The notes under the pieces were generated by a model. It saw only the letters and a list, made by a program, of their open reading frames with translations, searched no databases and was not told the origin of the DNA. Source: a virus. From it: a stretch of 54,717 nt of DNA. Shown piece after piece: positions 20,818-28,687 of this stretch. The first letter of the stretch is position 1. The number at the start of each line of letters is the position of its first letter. The stretch lies in the IMG/VR virus record IMGVR_UViG_3300025674_000053, positions 1 through 54,717 of that record. One strand, 5' to 3'. A program made the translations under genes and the position numbers.

Positions 20818-22179
20818 TTGACATTAGAAAGTGCATTACTTAAGCAAATACTTGCGAATGGTGATTTTAATACTTGGAACGGGTTAAAAGAACACTATTT
20901 CCCTGAAGGTGAGTACCGAAAACTGTGGAAAATAGTAGACAAGCACGTACACAAGTATCATGACTTGCCAACATTTGAAGATTTAAAACTAGAAGTTCGT
21001 TCAAGAGAACTTCAAGAAAAGATTTATGCTATTGAGACAGTAGAGACAGATGTTGCTCCAGAATTATTATTAGATTATTTAAAAAATCAATTTACACAAA
21101 GTGAGATTCTTACAAGAATTGAATCTTTTGTAGACAATCAAATAGCTATCGGCGATGCTCGTGAGAACATTGACTTACTACAAGAAATTGTAGTGCAAGT
21201 AGAAGATAGGGTAGAAACCAATGACGAAAACGAAAGTATGGAAACTATCGAGCTGTTTGACAGTGAGGAAGATTACGCTAAGTATCTACCTCTAGGTCTT
21301 AATCATGAGTATGATTTTGACTATAAATTCTCTCCCAAAGACCTGGTCGTTGTTGGCGGAAGTCGTGGTGGAGGTAAATCATTTACGTGTTGTAACGTTG
21401 CCGTATCGGCTACCGAAAAAGGTAAGTCGGCACTATACTTTACAATCGAAATGGAACCAAGACAGATTCTTCAAAGAGTCTGTGCTATGGCATGTAATAT
21501 TCCTATCAAGCGAATCAATACTAAAAATCTATCTCCTATGGAGTGGCATAAAGTAGCTGATTGGTGGGCAGGAAGATTTGAGAAAGGAGAAGAAGCTAGG
21601 GAAGCGTTCAATGAACACGAAGATTTTGATAAGTTCCATTATCAATTGACTCGTAATCCCTTACGTACAGATGTTCCTCAAGTAGACATCTACTACGACC
21701 CAAGTCTTACACTCGCTAAAATTATTAGTGTAGTAAGACAAAAGGTTGCATCTACTCCAGACCTTGGCATAGTTATTGTGGATTACCTAAACCAAGTCAG
21801 ACGCCACAACGCTCCCAGTCGTGGTGGTCAGTACGAATGGACTGAACAGATAGAGATATCCAAAGGGCTAAAAGCACTAGCCCAAGAGAACAATGTCCTT
21901 GTTCTCTCAGCATTTCAAACAAACGAAAAAGGAGAAGCAAGATTCGCCAAGGGTATTCTTGACGCAGTTGATGCTGCCTACAGTATTCAGCATTGGGGCG
22001 ACACAGAACCTGCAATCAAGTTGAAATGTGATAAGATGAGAAATGGAAAAGTAGAAGGCTTCGTATCCACAATGAATTGGGACAGCCTACGTATCGGTCC
22101 TCAAACTGAGATAGACCCAGACGAGAAAGCTGAAATGAAAGAAGCTTTATCTACAGGAGAAAGTGCTTATGATTTATAA
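20818..22179 (+). CDS. dnaB: Replicative DNA helicase, DnaB-like
   Basis: A 453-aa protein. The TTG at 20818 has GGGAGA 5 nt upstream and is preferred over the TTG at 20800. Residues 1-130 are a DnaB-type helical N-terminal domain (SALLKQILANGDFNTWNGL). The RecA-like core has Walker A GGSRGGGKSF at about 180-190, IEMEPRQILQR, and Walker B DLGIVIVDYLNQVRR at about 318-330. The later VLVLSAFQTNEKGEAR and KLKCDKMRNGKVEGF match DnaB/gp41-like helicases (QLNR and R.G-like positions). It would unwind DNA at the fork with the primase encoded at 24435. Confidence 0.87.
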   Translation: MTLESALLKQILANGDFNTWNGLKEHYFPEGEYRKLWKIVDKHVHKYHDLPTFEDLKLEVRSRELQEKIYAIETVETDVAPELLLDYLKNQFTQSEILTRIESFVDNQIAIGDARENIDLLQEIVVQVEDRVETNDENESMETIELFDSEEDYAKYLPLGLNHEYDFDYKFSPKDLVVVGGSRGGGKSFTCCNVAVSATEKGKSALYFTIEMEPRQILQRVCAMACNIPIKRINTKNLSPMEWHKVADWWAGRFEKGEEAREAFNEHEDFDKFHYQLTRNPLRTDVPQVDIYYDPSLTLAKIISVVRQKVASTPDLGIVIVDYLNQVRRHNAPSRGGQYEWTEQIEISKGLKALAQENNVLVLSAFQTNEKGEARFAKGILDAVDAAYSIQHWGDTEPAIKLKCDKMRNGKVEGFVSTMNWDSLRIGPQTEIDPDEKAEMKEALSTGESAYDL

Positions 22180-22843
22180 CCCTTTACAACAAAGAATATG
22201 TATTGGAGTAATTGATACTAGAGATTTATTTAGAACAATTCCATGCCCCAGTATGAACAATGTAAAAGGGTGGTGGCAGCGACAGCAGAATAGACAAGAC
22301 ATAAGACTGTATGCTTTCATCAAAGATGTATTACAGAATGGATTTGTAGACCCACTTATTGTGTGGTACAATGATGGTAAACAAGAGTTCTCATTACATC
22401 CTGGAATGAATAGAGTAATGCTAAACAAAGTCTTAAAATTACCTATGCAAGCATGGGTAATCAGTGCAGATATAAAAGACTACAGAAGATTAGGAAAAGT
22501 ATTTCCAGGCATTACAAAATTGAAACTAGACCCCAGCGGGAATAGAGATATAAAAATGACTGCACAACATAGAAAAGATAATAGATTATATGAAATTGTA
22601 TTTGACAATGACAAGATACTTCCAACTATGAGAACTGCTAAAAATGATGCAGAGTGGGCAGAAGTCCACAGCCGAACAGGTTTTTATGTGTGGTGTGGAG
22701 GAGAACAAATTTGCAAGATAGGTACTCCAACACAAAACGACCACTGGAACGTAAAAGATGTATCAGGTATCTACGAACTTGCACTCAAATACTTTTTTAA
22801 CTACGAGGTAAAAAATGCTTTTATACACAGAAGAACAACTTAA
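22169..22843 (+). CDS. ParB-N-like domain protein
   Basis: A 224-aa protein starting at the ATG that overlaps the helicase stop by 11 nt; an upstream GTG is possible. The segment KDVLQNGFVDPLIVWYNDGK ... FSLHPGMNRVMLNKVLKL resembles a ParB N-terminal domain, with the usual 'G-x-x-x-P-L-x-V' strand followed by a Gly-His/Arg box (here HPGMNRV instead of GERR). The C-terminal half has a second mixed domain with a Trp/Cys cluster (FYVWCGGEQICKIG). ParB-like folds bind DNA or CTP, and some are nucleases. Role unknown. Confidence 0.55.
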   Translation: MIYNPLQQRICIGVIDTRDLFRTIPCPSMNNVKGWWQRQQNRQDIRLYAFIKDVLQNGFVDPLIVWYNDGKQEFSLHPGMNRVMLNKVLKLPMQAWVISADIKDYRRLGKVFPGITKLKLDPSGNRDIKMTAQHRKDNRLYEIVFDNDKILPTMRTAKNDAEWAEVHSRTGFYVWCGGEQICKIGTPTQNDHWNVKDVSGIYELALKYFFNYEVKNAFIHRRTT

Positions 22844-22988
22844 AGTAGCGTACACAACATATTTACGCAAACTTATTTTTGCAAATAAACAGGGCATAGA
22901 AGTGCCTTTTCCAACACTAGAACAGTTTAGAGAAATCTATGAAGATGAATGGAATCAAAGATACAGGGAAATGAATGAAGGACTATAA
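22815..22988 (+). CDS. Small hypothetical protein (57 aa)
   Basis: The ATG has GAGGTAAAAA directly upstream and lies inside the previous gene (29-nt overlap). The product is MLLYTEEQLKVAYTTYLRKL followed by IEVPFPTLEQFREIYEDEW and a charged end. A similar short helical protein pattern (YTEEQL..AY..Y...G..F.tlE.FR..YE.EW) is familiar from other phages. It overlaps the nuclease-like gene by 14 nt. No function known. Confidence 0.6.
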   Translation: MLLYTEEQLKVAYTTYLRKLIFANKQGIEVPFPTLEQFREIYEDEWNQRYREMNEGL

Positions 22989-23346
22989 AAAACACGAACT
23001 ATTAGTAGAAAAACTATGTAGAGATGCAGGGCATGAAGTAGATACTCAAGTTCCTTATTGGAGTGACTACAAAGGAAAAGACAGTTTTATGGATATAGTT
23101 CTATATAATAACTTAGCAATTGAATGTAAGTTTCAAAAAGGCACAGGTACAGCAGATGAAAAGTTTCCTTATGTAATGCAAGAATGTTTTAAAAACTGGG
23201 GCGGAGGAATAATAGTTGTAGATGGTAGTTGGTGGGACGAAGACCAAGGATTAAATATAGTAACATACTGTAAGACAATTGCACATAAGTGGAACTCCGA
23301 AGTACTATACTTAGAAGAATTTAAGGAGAGAGTACATGGCTTATGA
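22975..23346 (+). CDS. PD-(D/E)XK nuclease-like protein
   Basis: A 123-aa protein with a probable restriction-endonuclease-like core: a helix with Glu (HELLVEKLCRDAG), a strand with Asp (DSFMDIVLYNN) and LAIECKFQKGTG, where D...ECK fits the D-Xn-(E/D)XK catalytic motif. QECFKNWGGGIIVVDGSWW supplies the next strands. The target could be host or phage DNA. It lies between two ParB-like genes, so these may form a functional group. Start in an overlap with the small gene before it. Confidence 0.6.
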   Translation: MKDYKKHELLVEKLCRDAGHEVDTQVPYWSDYKGKDSFMDIVLYNNLAIECKFQKGTGTADEKFPYVMQECFKNWGGGIIVVDGSWWDEDQGLNIVTYCKTIAHKWNSEVLYLEEFKERVHGL

Positions 23347-23824
23347 TAGAGTAAGTAGAGAAACTGCGGAACTAGTACCATTACCTCCACATACTTGGTA
23401 TGTGAGAACAGTTGGATGGTTACTAGAACAAGACAAAGTAAAAGAAAATATACAAAACGTTCCGCTAAATGAAAAGTTAAGGGAAAGTTTGGCAAAAGAC
23501 GGAGTAAAATCTCCCATACTCTGCATGCCAAACTGGTACCCCATAGCAGGGAGTCAGAGGATGAGATGTCTTCAGGAACTCCCTGCCCTACATGGGCAAG
23601 AGATAAGAGTCTGCCGATTCGATAAAGAATGGTGGTTAGTATTCTATCTATGGGGTCAAACACAAGAAAGAGACAGAATGGTAGCAATCTATTTCCAAAT
23701 GCTAGAATTAGTATGGAAGTCAATGTACTATGAGGAGAATGGTGCAGACTCTATGGGAACAGACTACAAAGAATTTGAGAAGATAGGAGACGAGCTAGAT
23801 GGCTGGAAACACAAACAAACCTGA
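23336..23824 (+). CDS. ParB-like domain protein
   Basis: A 162-aa protein with GGAGAG about 6 nt before the ATG. The block LNEKLRESLAKDGVKSPILC, then MPNWYPIAGSQRMRCLQEL, matches the ParB/Srx fold: 'L..sI...G...Pi.v' followed by a G-x-x-R-h box, here AGSQRMRC. It is a second ParB-like protein in the same operon. The C-terminal half is helical and aromatic. Binding of nucleotide or DNA is plausible, but nothing more specific can be said. Confidence 0.62.
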   Translation: MAYDRVSRETAELVPLPPHTWYVRTVGWLLEQDKVKENIQNVPLNEKLRESLAKDGVKSPILCMPNWYPIAGSQRMRCLQELPALHGQEIRVCRFDKEWWLVFYLWGQTQERDRMVAIYFQMLELVWKSMYYEENGADSMGTDYKEFEKIGDELDGWKHKQT

Positions 23825-24392
23825 GAACTATTTACCTGAAGGCATACCCGAGTTTGGAAGTATGCGTTTTAACCCACCTTCTAATTGGGTGGAGTGGAAA
23901 ACAAAAAGAAATACTGAGTGGTTTGGACTTGTAGCGTTGGCACATTCTTTAGAGATTGACAATGGCTACATGATAGAGATAGGAACATATGCAGGGGAAT
24001 CTACTGCAATATTCGCATCTAGTGGTAAATTTAAAAAGATTCATACGATTGACCCTTACTTTTATGGATGCGCGCACGAAGTATACATGGAAGCAAAGGT
24101 TAACTGCAGATACTGGGACTACATAGAGTTTCATAGAGATTACTCTCAGAACTGTTCAAACAAGTTTACAGATGGAGTATTTGACTTTGTTTATGTAGAT
24201 GGCGACCATCAAGGACACGCAGTAGCAAAAGACTTAGATTTATACTGGCCGAAAGTAAAACCAGGTGGGTACATGGGAGGGCATGACTATAACAAACAGT
24301 ACTGGCCTGAAGTATATAAAGCTGTAAACAATAAGTTTGGAAACAAAATAATGCAAGTATTTGACGATAAATCATGGGTAGTTCGAAAATAG
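23799..24392 (+). CDS. SAM-dependent methyltransferase, class I (Methyltransf_24 type)
   Basis: A 197-aa protein. Motif I is MIEIGTYAGESTAIFA (SAM-binding loop E-I-G-x-x-x-G), the acidic residue after strand 2 is in IHTIDPYF, and motif IV/post is FDFVYVDGDHQGHAVAKDL with the D-G-D-H metal/substrate pattern of this group, followed by VKPGGYMGGHDY. Related enzymes O-methylate sugars or small molecules in glycan clusters. Its stop TAG is the TAG in AAAATAGTTC of the primase promoter. Confidence 0.83.
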   Translation: MAGNTNKPENYLPEGIPEFGSMRFNPPSNWVEWKTKRNTEWFGLVALAHSLEIDNGYMIEIGTYAGESTAIFASSGKFKKIHTIDPYFYGCAHEVYMEAKVNCRYWDYIEFHRDYSQNCSNKFTDGVFDFVYVDGDHQGHAVAKDLDLYWPKVKPGGYMGGHDYNKQYWPEVYKAVNNKFGNKIMQVFDDKSWVVRK

Positions 24393-24424
24393 TTCTTGAC
24401 AAGAACTTAAAATTCGTGTATAAT
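24386..24424 (+). promoter_or_regulatory. Promoter for the primase-polymerase operon
   Basis: AAAATAGTTC extension, TTGACA at 24396-24401, 17-bp spacer, TATAAT at 24419-24424. The ATG of the primase is 11 nt past the -10 box, so the leader would be only about 3-5 nt with no ribosome binding site. Confidence 0.9.
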
Positions 24425-24434
24425 ATATGTAATT

Positions 24435-25274
24435 ATGATAGCAGAAGACTTATTAAGAGAGAAGAAAATACAGTATACCCTAAGTGGTAGGGATGCTCTT
24501 ATACATTGTCTAAACCCTGAACATGATGATAACTCTCCTTCAATGAGAGTAGATAAAGTTACAGGAATATTTCACTGTTTCTCATGCGGTTACAAGGGTA
24601 ATCTGTTTACATATTTTGGTGCACCTGCTTCTCCACTAGAAGTTCGTATGCACAGAATTAAAGAATCAATCAACAAAGTCAGGTCAGCAACTGTCGGTAT
24701 CCAACTCCCAAAGGATAGACTATCGTGGAAAGGTGGTGGAATCAGAAATATATCTGAAGAAACTCTTGCTAAATGGGATGCGTTCACATGGAACGTTCCT
24801 AAGTTTGAGAATCGCATCATCTTTCCGATACGAGATATCACAGGCAAGACGGTGGCTTTAATAGGTAGAAGTCTGGACGACTTCAGTAATCAAAAGTATT
24901 ATATCTACCCACAAGGTGTAGAGATGCCTTTTTGTCCAGCAAAAGTAAAACCTATACAAAACAGAGTTATATTGGTAGAGGGCATCTTTGATGCTCTTAA
25001 CCTTTGGGACAAAGGTCTCAAGAATACTGTGTGTACATTTGGCACACAACAAGTCAATTGGGTCAAACTAAGTCTACTGAAACTCCAAGGTATCACAGGA
25101 GTTGACATTATGTTTGACGGAGATGATGCAGGAATACAAGCGGCTGAGAAAGCCAAAGACCTTGCTGACAAGTTAGAAATGTCCGCAAGAGTAGTAAAAT
25201 TACGAGATAATATAGACCCTGGCAATCTAACAACGCCAGAGATAGAAAGATTAAAGGAAAAATTATATGGCTAA
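24435..25274 (+). CDS. dnaG: DNA primase, DnaG-like (CHC2 zinc finger + TOPRIM)
   Basis: A 279-aa protein. The zinc finger is Cys25, His30, Cys48, Cys51 (HCLNPEHDDNSPSM ... GIFHCFSCGYKG), a CHC2 type. TOPRIM motifs are VILVEGIFDALNLW (Glu) and GVDIMFDGDDAGIQAAEKA (DxD-like acidic cluster). It is shorter than bacterial DnaG (about 580 aa) and lacks a helicase-interaction domain, as is common in phage. It would make RNA primers with the helicase encoded at 20818. Near-leaderless start; the polymerase start lies 8 nt inside its end. Confidence 0.9.
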   Translation: MIAEDLLREKKIQYTLSGRDALIHCLNPEHDDNSPSMRVDKVTGIFHCFSCGYKGNLFTYFGAPASPLEVRMHRIKESINKVRSATVGIQLPKDRLSWKGGGIRNISEETLAKWDAFTWNVPKFENRIIFPIRDITGKTVALIGRSLDDFSNQKYYIYPQGVEMPFCPAKVKPIQNRVILVEGIFDALNLWDKGLKNTVCTFGTQQVNWVKLSLLKLQGITGVDIMFDGDDAGIQAAEKAKDLADKLEMSARVVKLRDNIDPGNLTTPEIERLKEKLYG

Positions 25275-27525
25275 TGTAGCACTAATAGAAACAACAATGT
25301 CCAGCACGAACTGGGATAAATACTTTGACTTTGAATATGATAGGTTTGCCCTATGTTCAGATAGTTCAAAGAAGAAAATTTTGAAAAGAGATGTTGATAT
25401 CGAAATCGATATCGATGCGTACGAATGGCTCATTGTTGTAGGTTCAGAGCCTTTCAAAATGTATACTAGAAAAACATCTATAACTGAGTACAATGGAAAA
25501 GTTTGCGATGATAAATTTTTAGCAATAATCAATCCTGCTATGATAAAGTTCAGACCAGAAGCAAAGAAGACATTCGAGGAAGCGGTCGAGAGTATAACGG
25601 GATATGTGAGTGGAAAACTCAAACAAATGACCATACCAAAAGACAGATGTTATGGCATACAAGACACAGACGAATTAAATGCGTGGTTACAGAAAGCATT
25701 AGACCACGAAGGCGACTTCATAGCGCTTGACTCCGAGACATCAGCATTGTACTGCCGTGATGGCTACATGCTAGGTTTCTCGATGTCCTATGAATTTGAG
25801 CATGGTATCTATGCCGATTGTGAGTGCATGGATGAAGAATCTGAGAGACTCATGCAAGAGATATTCAATAAGAAACGAGTTGTATTTCATAACGCTAAGT
25901 TTGATTTACAATGGTTTGAGTATCACTTCAACTTTGAGTTTCCTCATTTTGAAGATACTATGCTTATGCATTATATGTTTGACGAGAGACCAGGAACACA
26001 TGGTCTTAAGACACTAGCAATCAAGCATACTCCATATGGAGATTACGAAGCAGAACTTTCTAACTGGATTGCTGACTTCAAGAAAAGAACAGGTATACTC
26101 AAAGATTCTTTTGATTATAGTATGGTTCCATTTGAAGTTATGCGAAACTACGCAGCAATGGATGCTATCGTAACGTTTATGTTATTTGAGAAGTTTGAGA
26201 AAGCTCTCAAAACAAATGATAAACTCTATGGAGTATACAGAAGAATCCTAATAGAAGGATGTAGATTTCTAAAATGTATCGAGAGCAATGGCGTTCCCTT
26301 CGACAAAGTTCGTTTAGAATTTGGTCAGAAGCGTATGGGCGAAGATATTGATGCAGCAGTAAAAGCTCTATATGAGTTTCCTGAAGTCAAACAGTTTATC
26401 GCAGACAAGGGTGCATTTAACCCTAACTCAACTCTGCAACTAAGAGCTTTACTCTTTGACTATATCGGACTGAAGTCTGACAAGAAAACCGCAACGGGTG
26501 CACTCAGTACAGATGCTGAAGTACTTGGTAATCTTGCAGAAGAACATGATGTGCCTAAACACATTCTAGAAGTTCGTCAAAAGGTTAAAATCAAGACTAC
26601 ATATCTTGATAAAATTATTCCTAACCTAGACATGGATGGAAGACTTAGAACAAACTTCAATCTACATGGCACAACCAGTGGTAGATTGAGTAGTAGTGGT
26701 AAACTTAATATGCAACAGCTCCCTAGAGATAATCCCACAGTAAAAGGCTGTATCAAAGCCAAAGCAGGACACAAGATTGTGGCAATGGACTTGACAACAG
26801 CAGAAGTATACTGTGCGGCTGTACTAGCAGATGATAAAGGTTTGATGGAAGTATTTAGAAGCGGTGGTAACTTTCATAGTACGATTGCTAAACAAGTATT
26901 CAGATTACCTTGCGATGTTGATGATGTCGCAGAAATGTACGGTGCACAAAGACAACAAGCTAAAGCTGTTACCTTTGGTATCATGTATGGAGCTGGGCCG
27001 AAGAAGATAAGTGAACAAGTAACAAAGGATAGTGGAGAATACTTCAGTATGCAAGATGCAGCAAATACTATTAAAGATTATTTTGAGGCGTTCCCTAAAC
27101 TTCGTGAGTGGCTAGACAACCAAAAGAAATTTATTCAAGCGAATGGATTTGTTTATAGTAGGTTTGGCAGAAAGAGAAGATTACCTGATGTCCATTCACA
27201 GGACAAAGGAATCGCTTCTCATGAAGTGCGTAGTGGAATTAACTTCTTAGTACAATCTGTAGCATCTGATATCAACCTTATGGGCGGTATCGATATGCAG
27301 AGGTATATAGAAAAGACAGGAATGAAATCTAAGATATTTGCACTTGTTCACGATTCGGTTTTAGCAGAAGTGCCTGAAGATGAGATAGAACACTACTCAG
27401 AAAAATTACAAGAGTTTATACAAAAAGATAGAGGACTATCAATACCTGGAGCTCCAGTTGGGTGTGACTTTGATGTTGCTGATGATTATTCACTAGGCAA
27501 GTTTGAAAAGTTATATGCAAGTTAA
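25267..27525 (+). CDS. polA: DNA polymerase I family (family A) with 3'-5' exonuclease
   Basis: A 752-aa replicative polymerase. Exonuclease motifs: ALDSETSALYC (Exo I), VVFHNAKFDLQWFEYHF (Exo II), NYAAMDAIVTFML (Exo III). Polymerase motif A is AMDLTTAEVYCAAVL (Asp508, Glu conserved), motif B RQQAKAVTFGIMYG (Arg562, Lys566, Phe570, the residue equivalent to E. coli Phe762), and motif C LVHDSVLAEV (His695, Asp696, Ser697). In most family A enzymes motif C is HDE, so Ser replaces the usual Glu. No 5'-nuclease domain; that activity is encoded at 37768-38619. Confidence 0.94.
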   Translation: MANVALIETTMSSTNWDKYFDFEYDRFALCSDSSKKKILKRDVDIEIDIDAYEWLIVVGSEPFKMYTRKTSITEYNGKVCDDKFLAIINPAMIKFRPEAKKTFEEAVESITGYVSGKLKQMTIPKDRCYGIQDTDELNAWLQKALDHEGDFIALDSETSALYCRDGYMLGFSMSYEFEHGIYADCECMDEESERLMQEIFNKKRVVFHNAKFDLQWFEYHFNFEFPHFEDTMLMHYMFDERPGTHGLKTLAIKHTPYGDYEAELSNWIADFKKRTGILKDSFDYSMVPFEVMRNYAAMDAIVTFMLFEKFEKALKTNDKLYGVYRRILIEGCRFLKCIESNGVPFDKVRLEFGQKRMGEDIDAAVKALYEFPEVKQFIADKGAFNPNSTLQLRALLFDYIGLKSDKKTATGALSTDAEVLGNLAEEHDVPKHILEVRQKVKIKTTYLDKIIPNLDMDGRLRTNFNLHGTTSGRLSSSGKLNMQQLPRDNPTVKGCIKAKAGHKIVAMDLTTAEVYCAAVLADDKGLMEVFRSGGNFHSTIAKQVFRLPCDVDDVAEMYGAQRQQAKAVTFGIMYGAGPKKISEQVTKDSGEYFSMQDAANTIKDYFEAFPKLREWLDNQKKFIQANGFVYSRFGRKRRLPDVHSQDKGIASHEVRSGINFLVQSVASDINLMGGIDMQRYIEKTGMKSKIFALVHDSVLAEVPEDEIEHYSEKLQEFIQKDRGLSIPGAPVGCDFDVADDYSLGKFEKLYAS

Positions 27526-27991
27526 TTTTGAACCAGACTGGGATTATATGCTCGAGAAGTCTTGTGACTTCTATGCAAGAACACCTTATATAGATTTAAA
27601 TACAGGGTATACTTATGCCGATTATATGGACAGTAATATAGAAAAGTTTTTGGGAATCAATCCAGCAGAAGTATCAGTAGTTGAATCAAAAGGAAAACAA
27701 ATTAAATTAACCAATCCACATCAAATGGGTTTAGGAAGTCTCATAGTAGCTAGATTTGAATGGCGATGGGAACACAGAGGACCAAGGCATTTTCCAAAAG
27801 GTGCAAAAAGTTGTGTAGAATGGAACTTAAGAGAACAAAAAGCATACATAACAAATCTGTCTAACAATGTAAAACCAATATCTGTTGTACAACCCGAACA
27901 AGTATGGTTTTGTGCATATGGCACTAAATCTTATGAGGAAATAGTAGATTTTTGGAGAAAAACTTGGAAAGTGAGAACAATAAATGATTAG
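27515..27991 (+). CDS. Hypothetical protein
   Basis: A 158-aa protein whose ATG is 11 nt inside the polymerase end. The frame could also begin at a TTG 12 nt earlier. It is rich in aromatic and basic residues (FEWRWEHRGPRHFPKGAKSC) with no motif I recognise. It overlaps the next gene by 8 nt and belongs to the primase-polymerase operon. Confidence 0.55.
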   Translation: MQVNFEPDWDYMLEKSCDFYARTPYIDLNTGYTYADYMDSNIEKFLGINPAEVSVVESKGKQIKLTNPHQMGLGSLIVARFEWRWEHRGPRHFPKGAKSCVEWNLREQKAYITNLSNNVKPISVVQPEQVWFCAYGTKSYEEIVDFWRKTWKVRTIND

Positions 27992-28448
27992 ATATCCAGT
28001 ATATGTATTACATAATGAGCCAGAGGAACTGGACAATATGCTATGGCTTGAAGACCAAGTCATTGATGATAGAAATATGTTAGGGGAATCCCTAGGATTA
28101 AGAAGACTACAGACTCCAATGAAGAGTTTGTATCCACTTAAGTATCAATGTGATGATGAAGTAGCGATGCTTAAACACAGGGGAAAACATTTTGTTGATT
28201 CTAATGGACTATACTTTTACAATGAAAAGCTAGAAACAGCTCCATTGAAGTATCATAAAATTAGAATTGTAAAGAAAAAAGATGTGGCAACAGTATTATG
28301 GCTAAAGGATTGTCCTTTTCCTTTTACTGTGGCAAGACCACCAAAGGCAGAAGAAACATGGGCAGGTATACTTTATAAAAAAGGTATACCTTATGCTTTA
28401 TGGGAGTATGCAACTGAAAGGAAAAAAGACACATGGCGCAAGATTTAG
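27984..28448 (+). CDS. Hypothetical protein
   Basis: A 154-aa protein of mixed composition, starting MIRYPVYVLHNEPEELDNML. It contains several Pro-rich basic segments (CPFPFTVARPPKAEETW) and no recognised domain. It overlaps both neighbours by 8-16 nt, the normal packing in this operon. Confidence 0.55.
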   Translation: MIRYPVYVLHNEPEELDNMLWLEDQVIDDRNMLGESLGLRRLQTPMKSLYPLKYQCDDEVAMLKHRGKHFVDSNGLYFYNEKLETAPLKYHKIRIVKKKDVATVLWLKDCPFPFTVARPPKAEETWAGILYKKGIPYALWEYATERKKDTWRKI

Positions 28449-28687
28449 ATAAATTAAAAAGAAAACTAGAGAAGAAAATATGTCTAGTGCAGTTTGAATG
28501 TTTAAAAACAGGAGAAACAAAAACAAGAGAAATGACTACTAATCCTGATTGGACTAGAGGTATGGACATGAGAGCAATTAATGAAGATACTAGTAAAGTA
28601 GATAATAAAATTATCATGTATGACGTAGAGTTTATGAAGTGGCATGATATAAAGGAAAACACAATATTACACTGGAAAGAGTTATAA
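28433..28687 (+). CDS. Small protein resembling DUF2693-type phage proteins
   Basis: An 84-aa protein. The pattern LVQFECLKTGETKTREMTTN followed, after a gap, by IIMYDVEFMKWHDIKENTIL recalls a small phage family (DUF2693-like: 'F.KkdGteR.M.cTl.P ... vwDve...WRsf'). The function of that family is unknown. The call is from memory of the pattern and is uncertain. Its stop overlaps the next ATG by one base. Confidence 0.45.
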   Translation: MAQDLDKLKRKLEKKICLVQFECLKTGETKTREMTTNPDWTRGMDMRAINEDTSKVDNKIIMYDVEFMKWHDIKENTILHWKEL

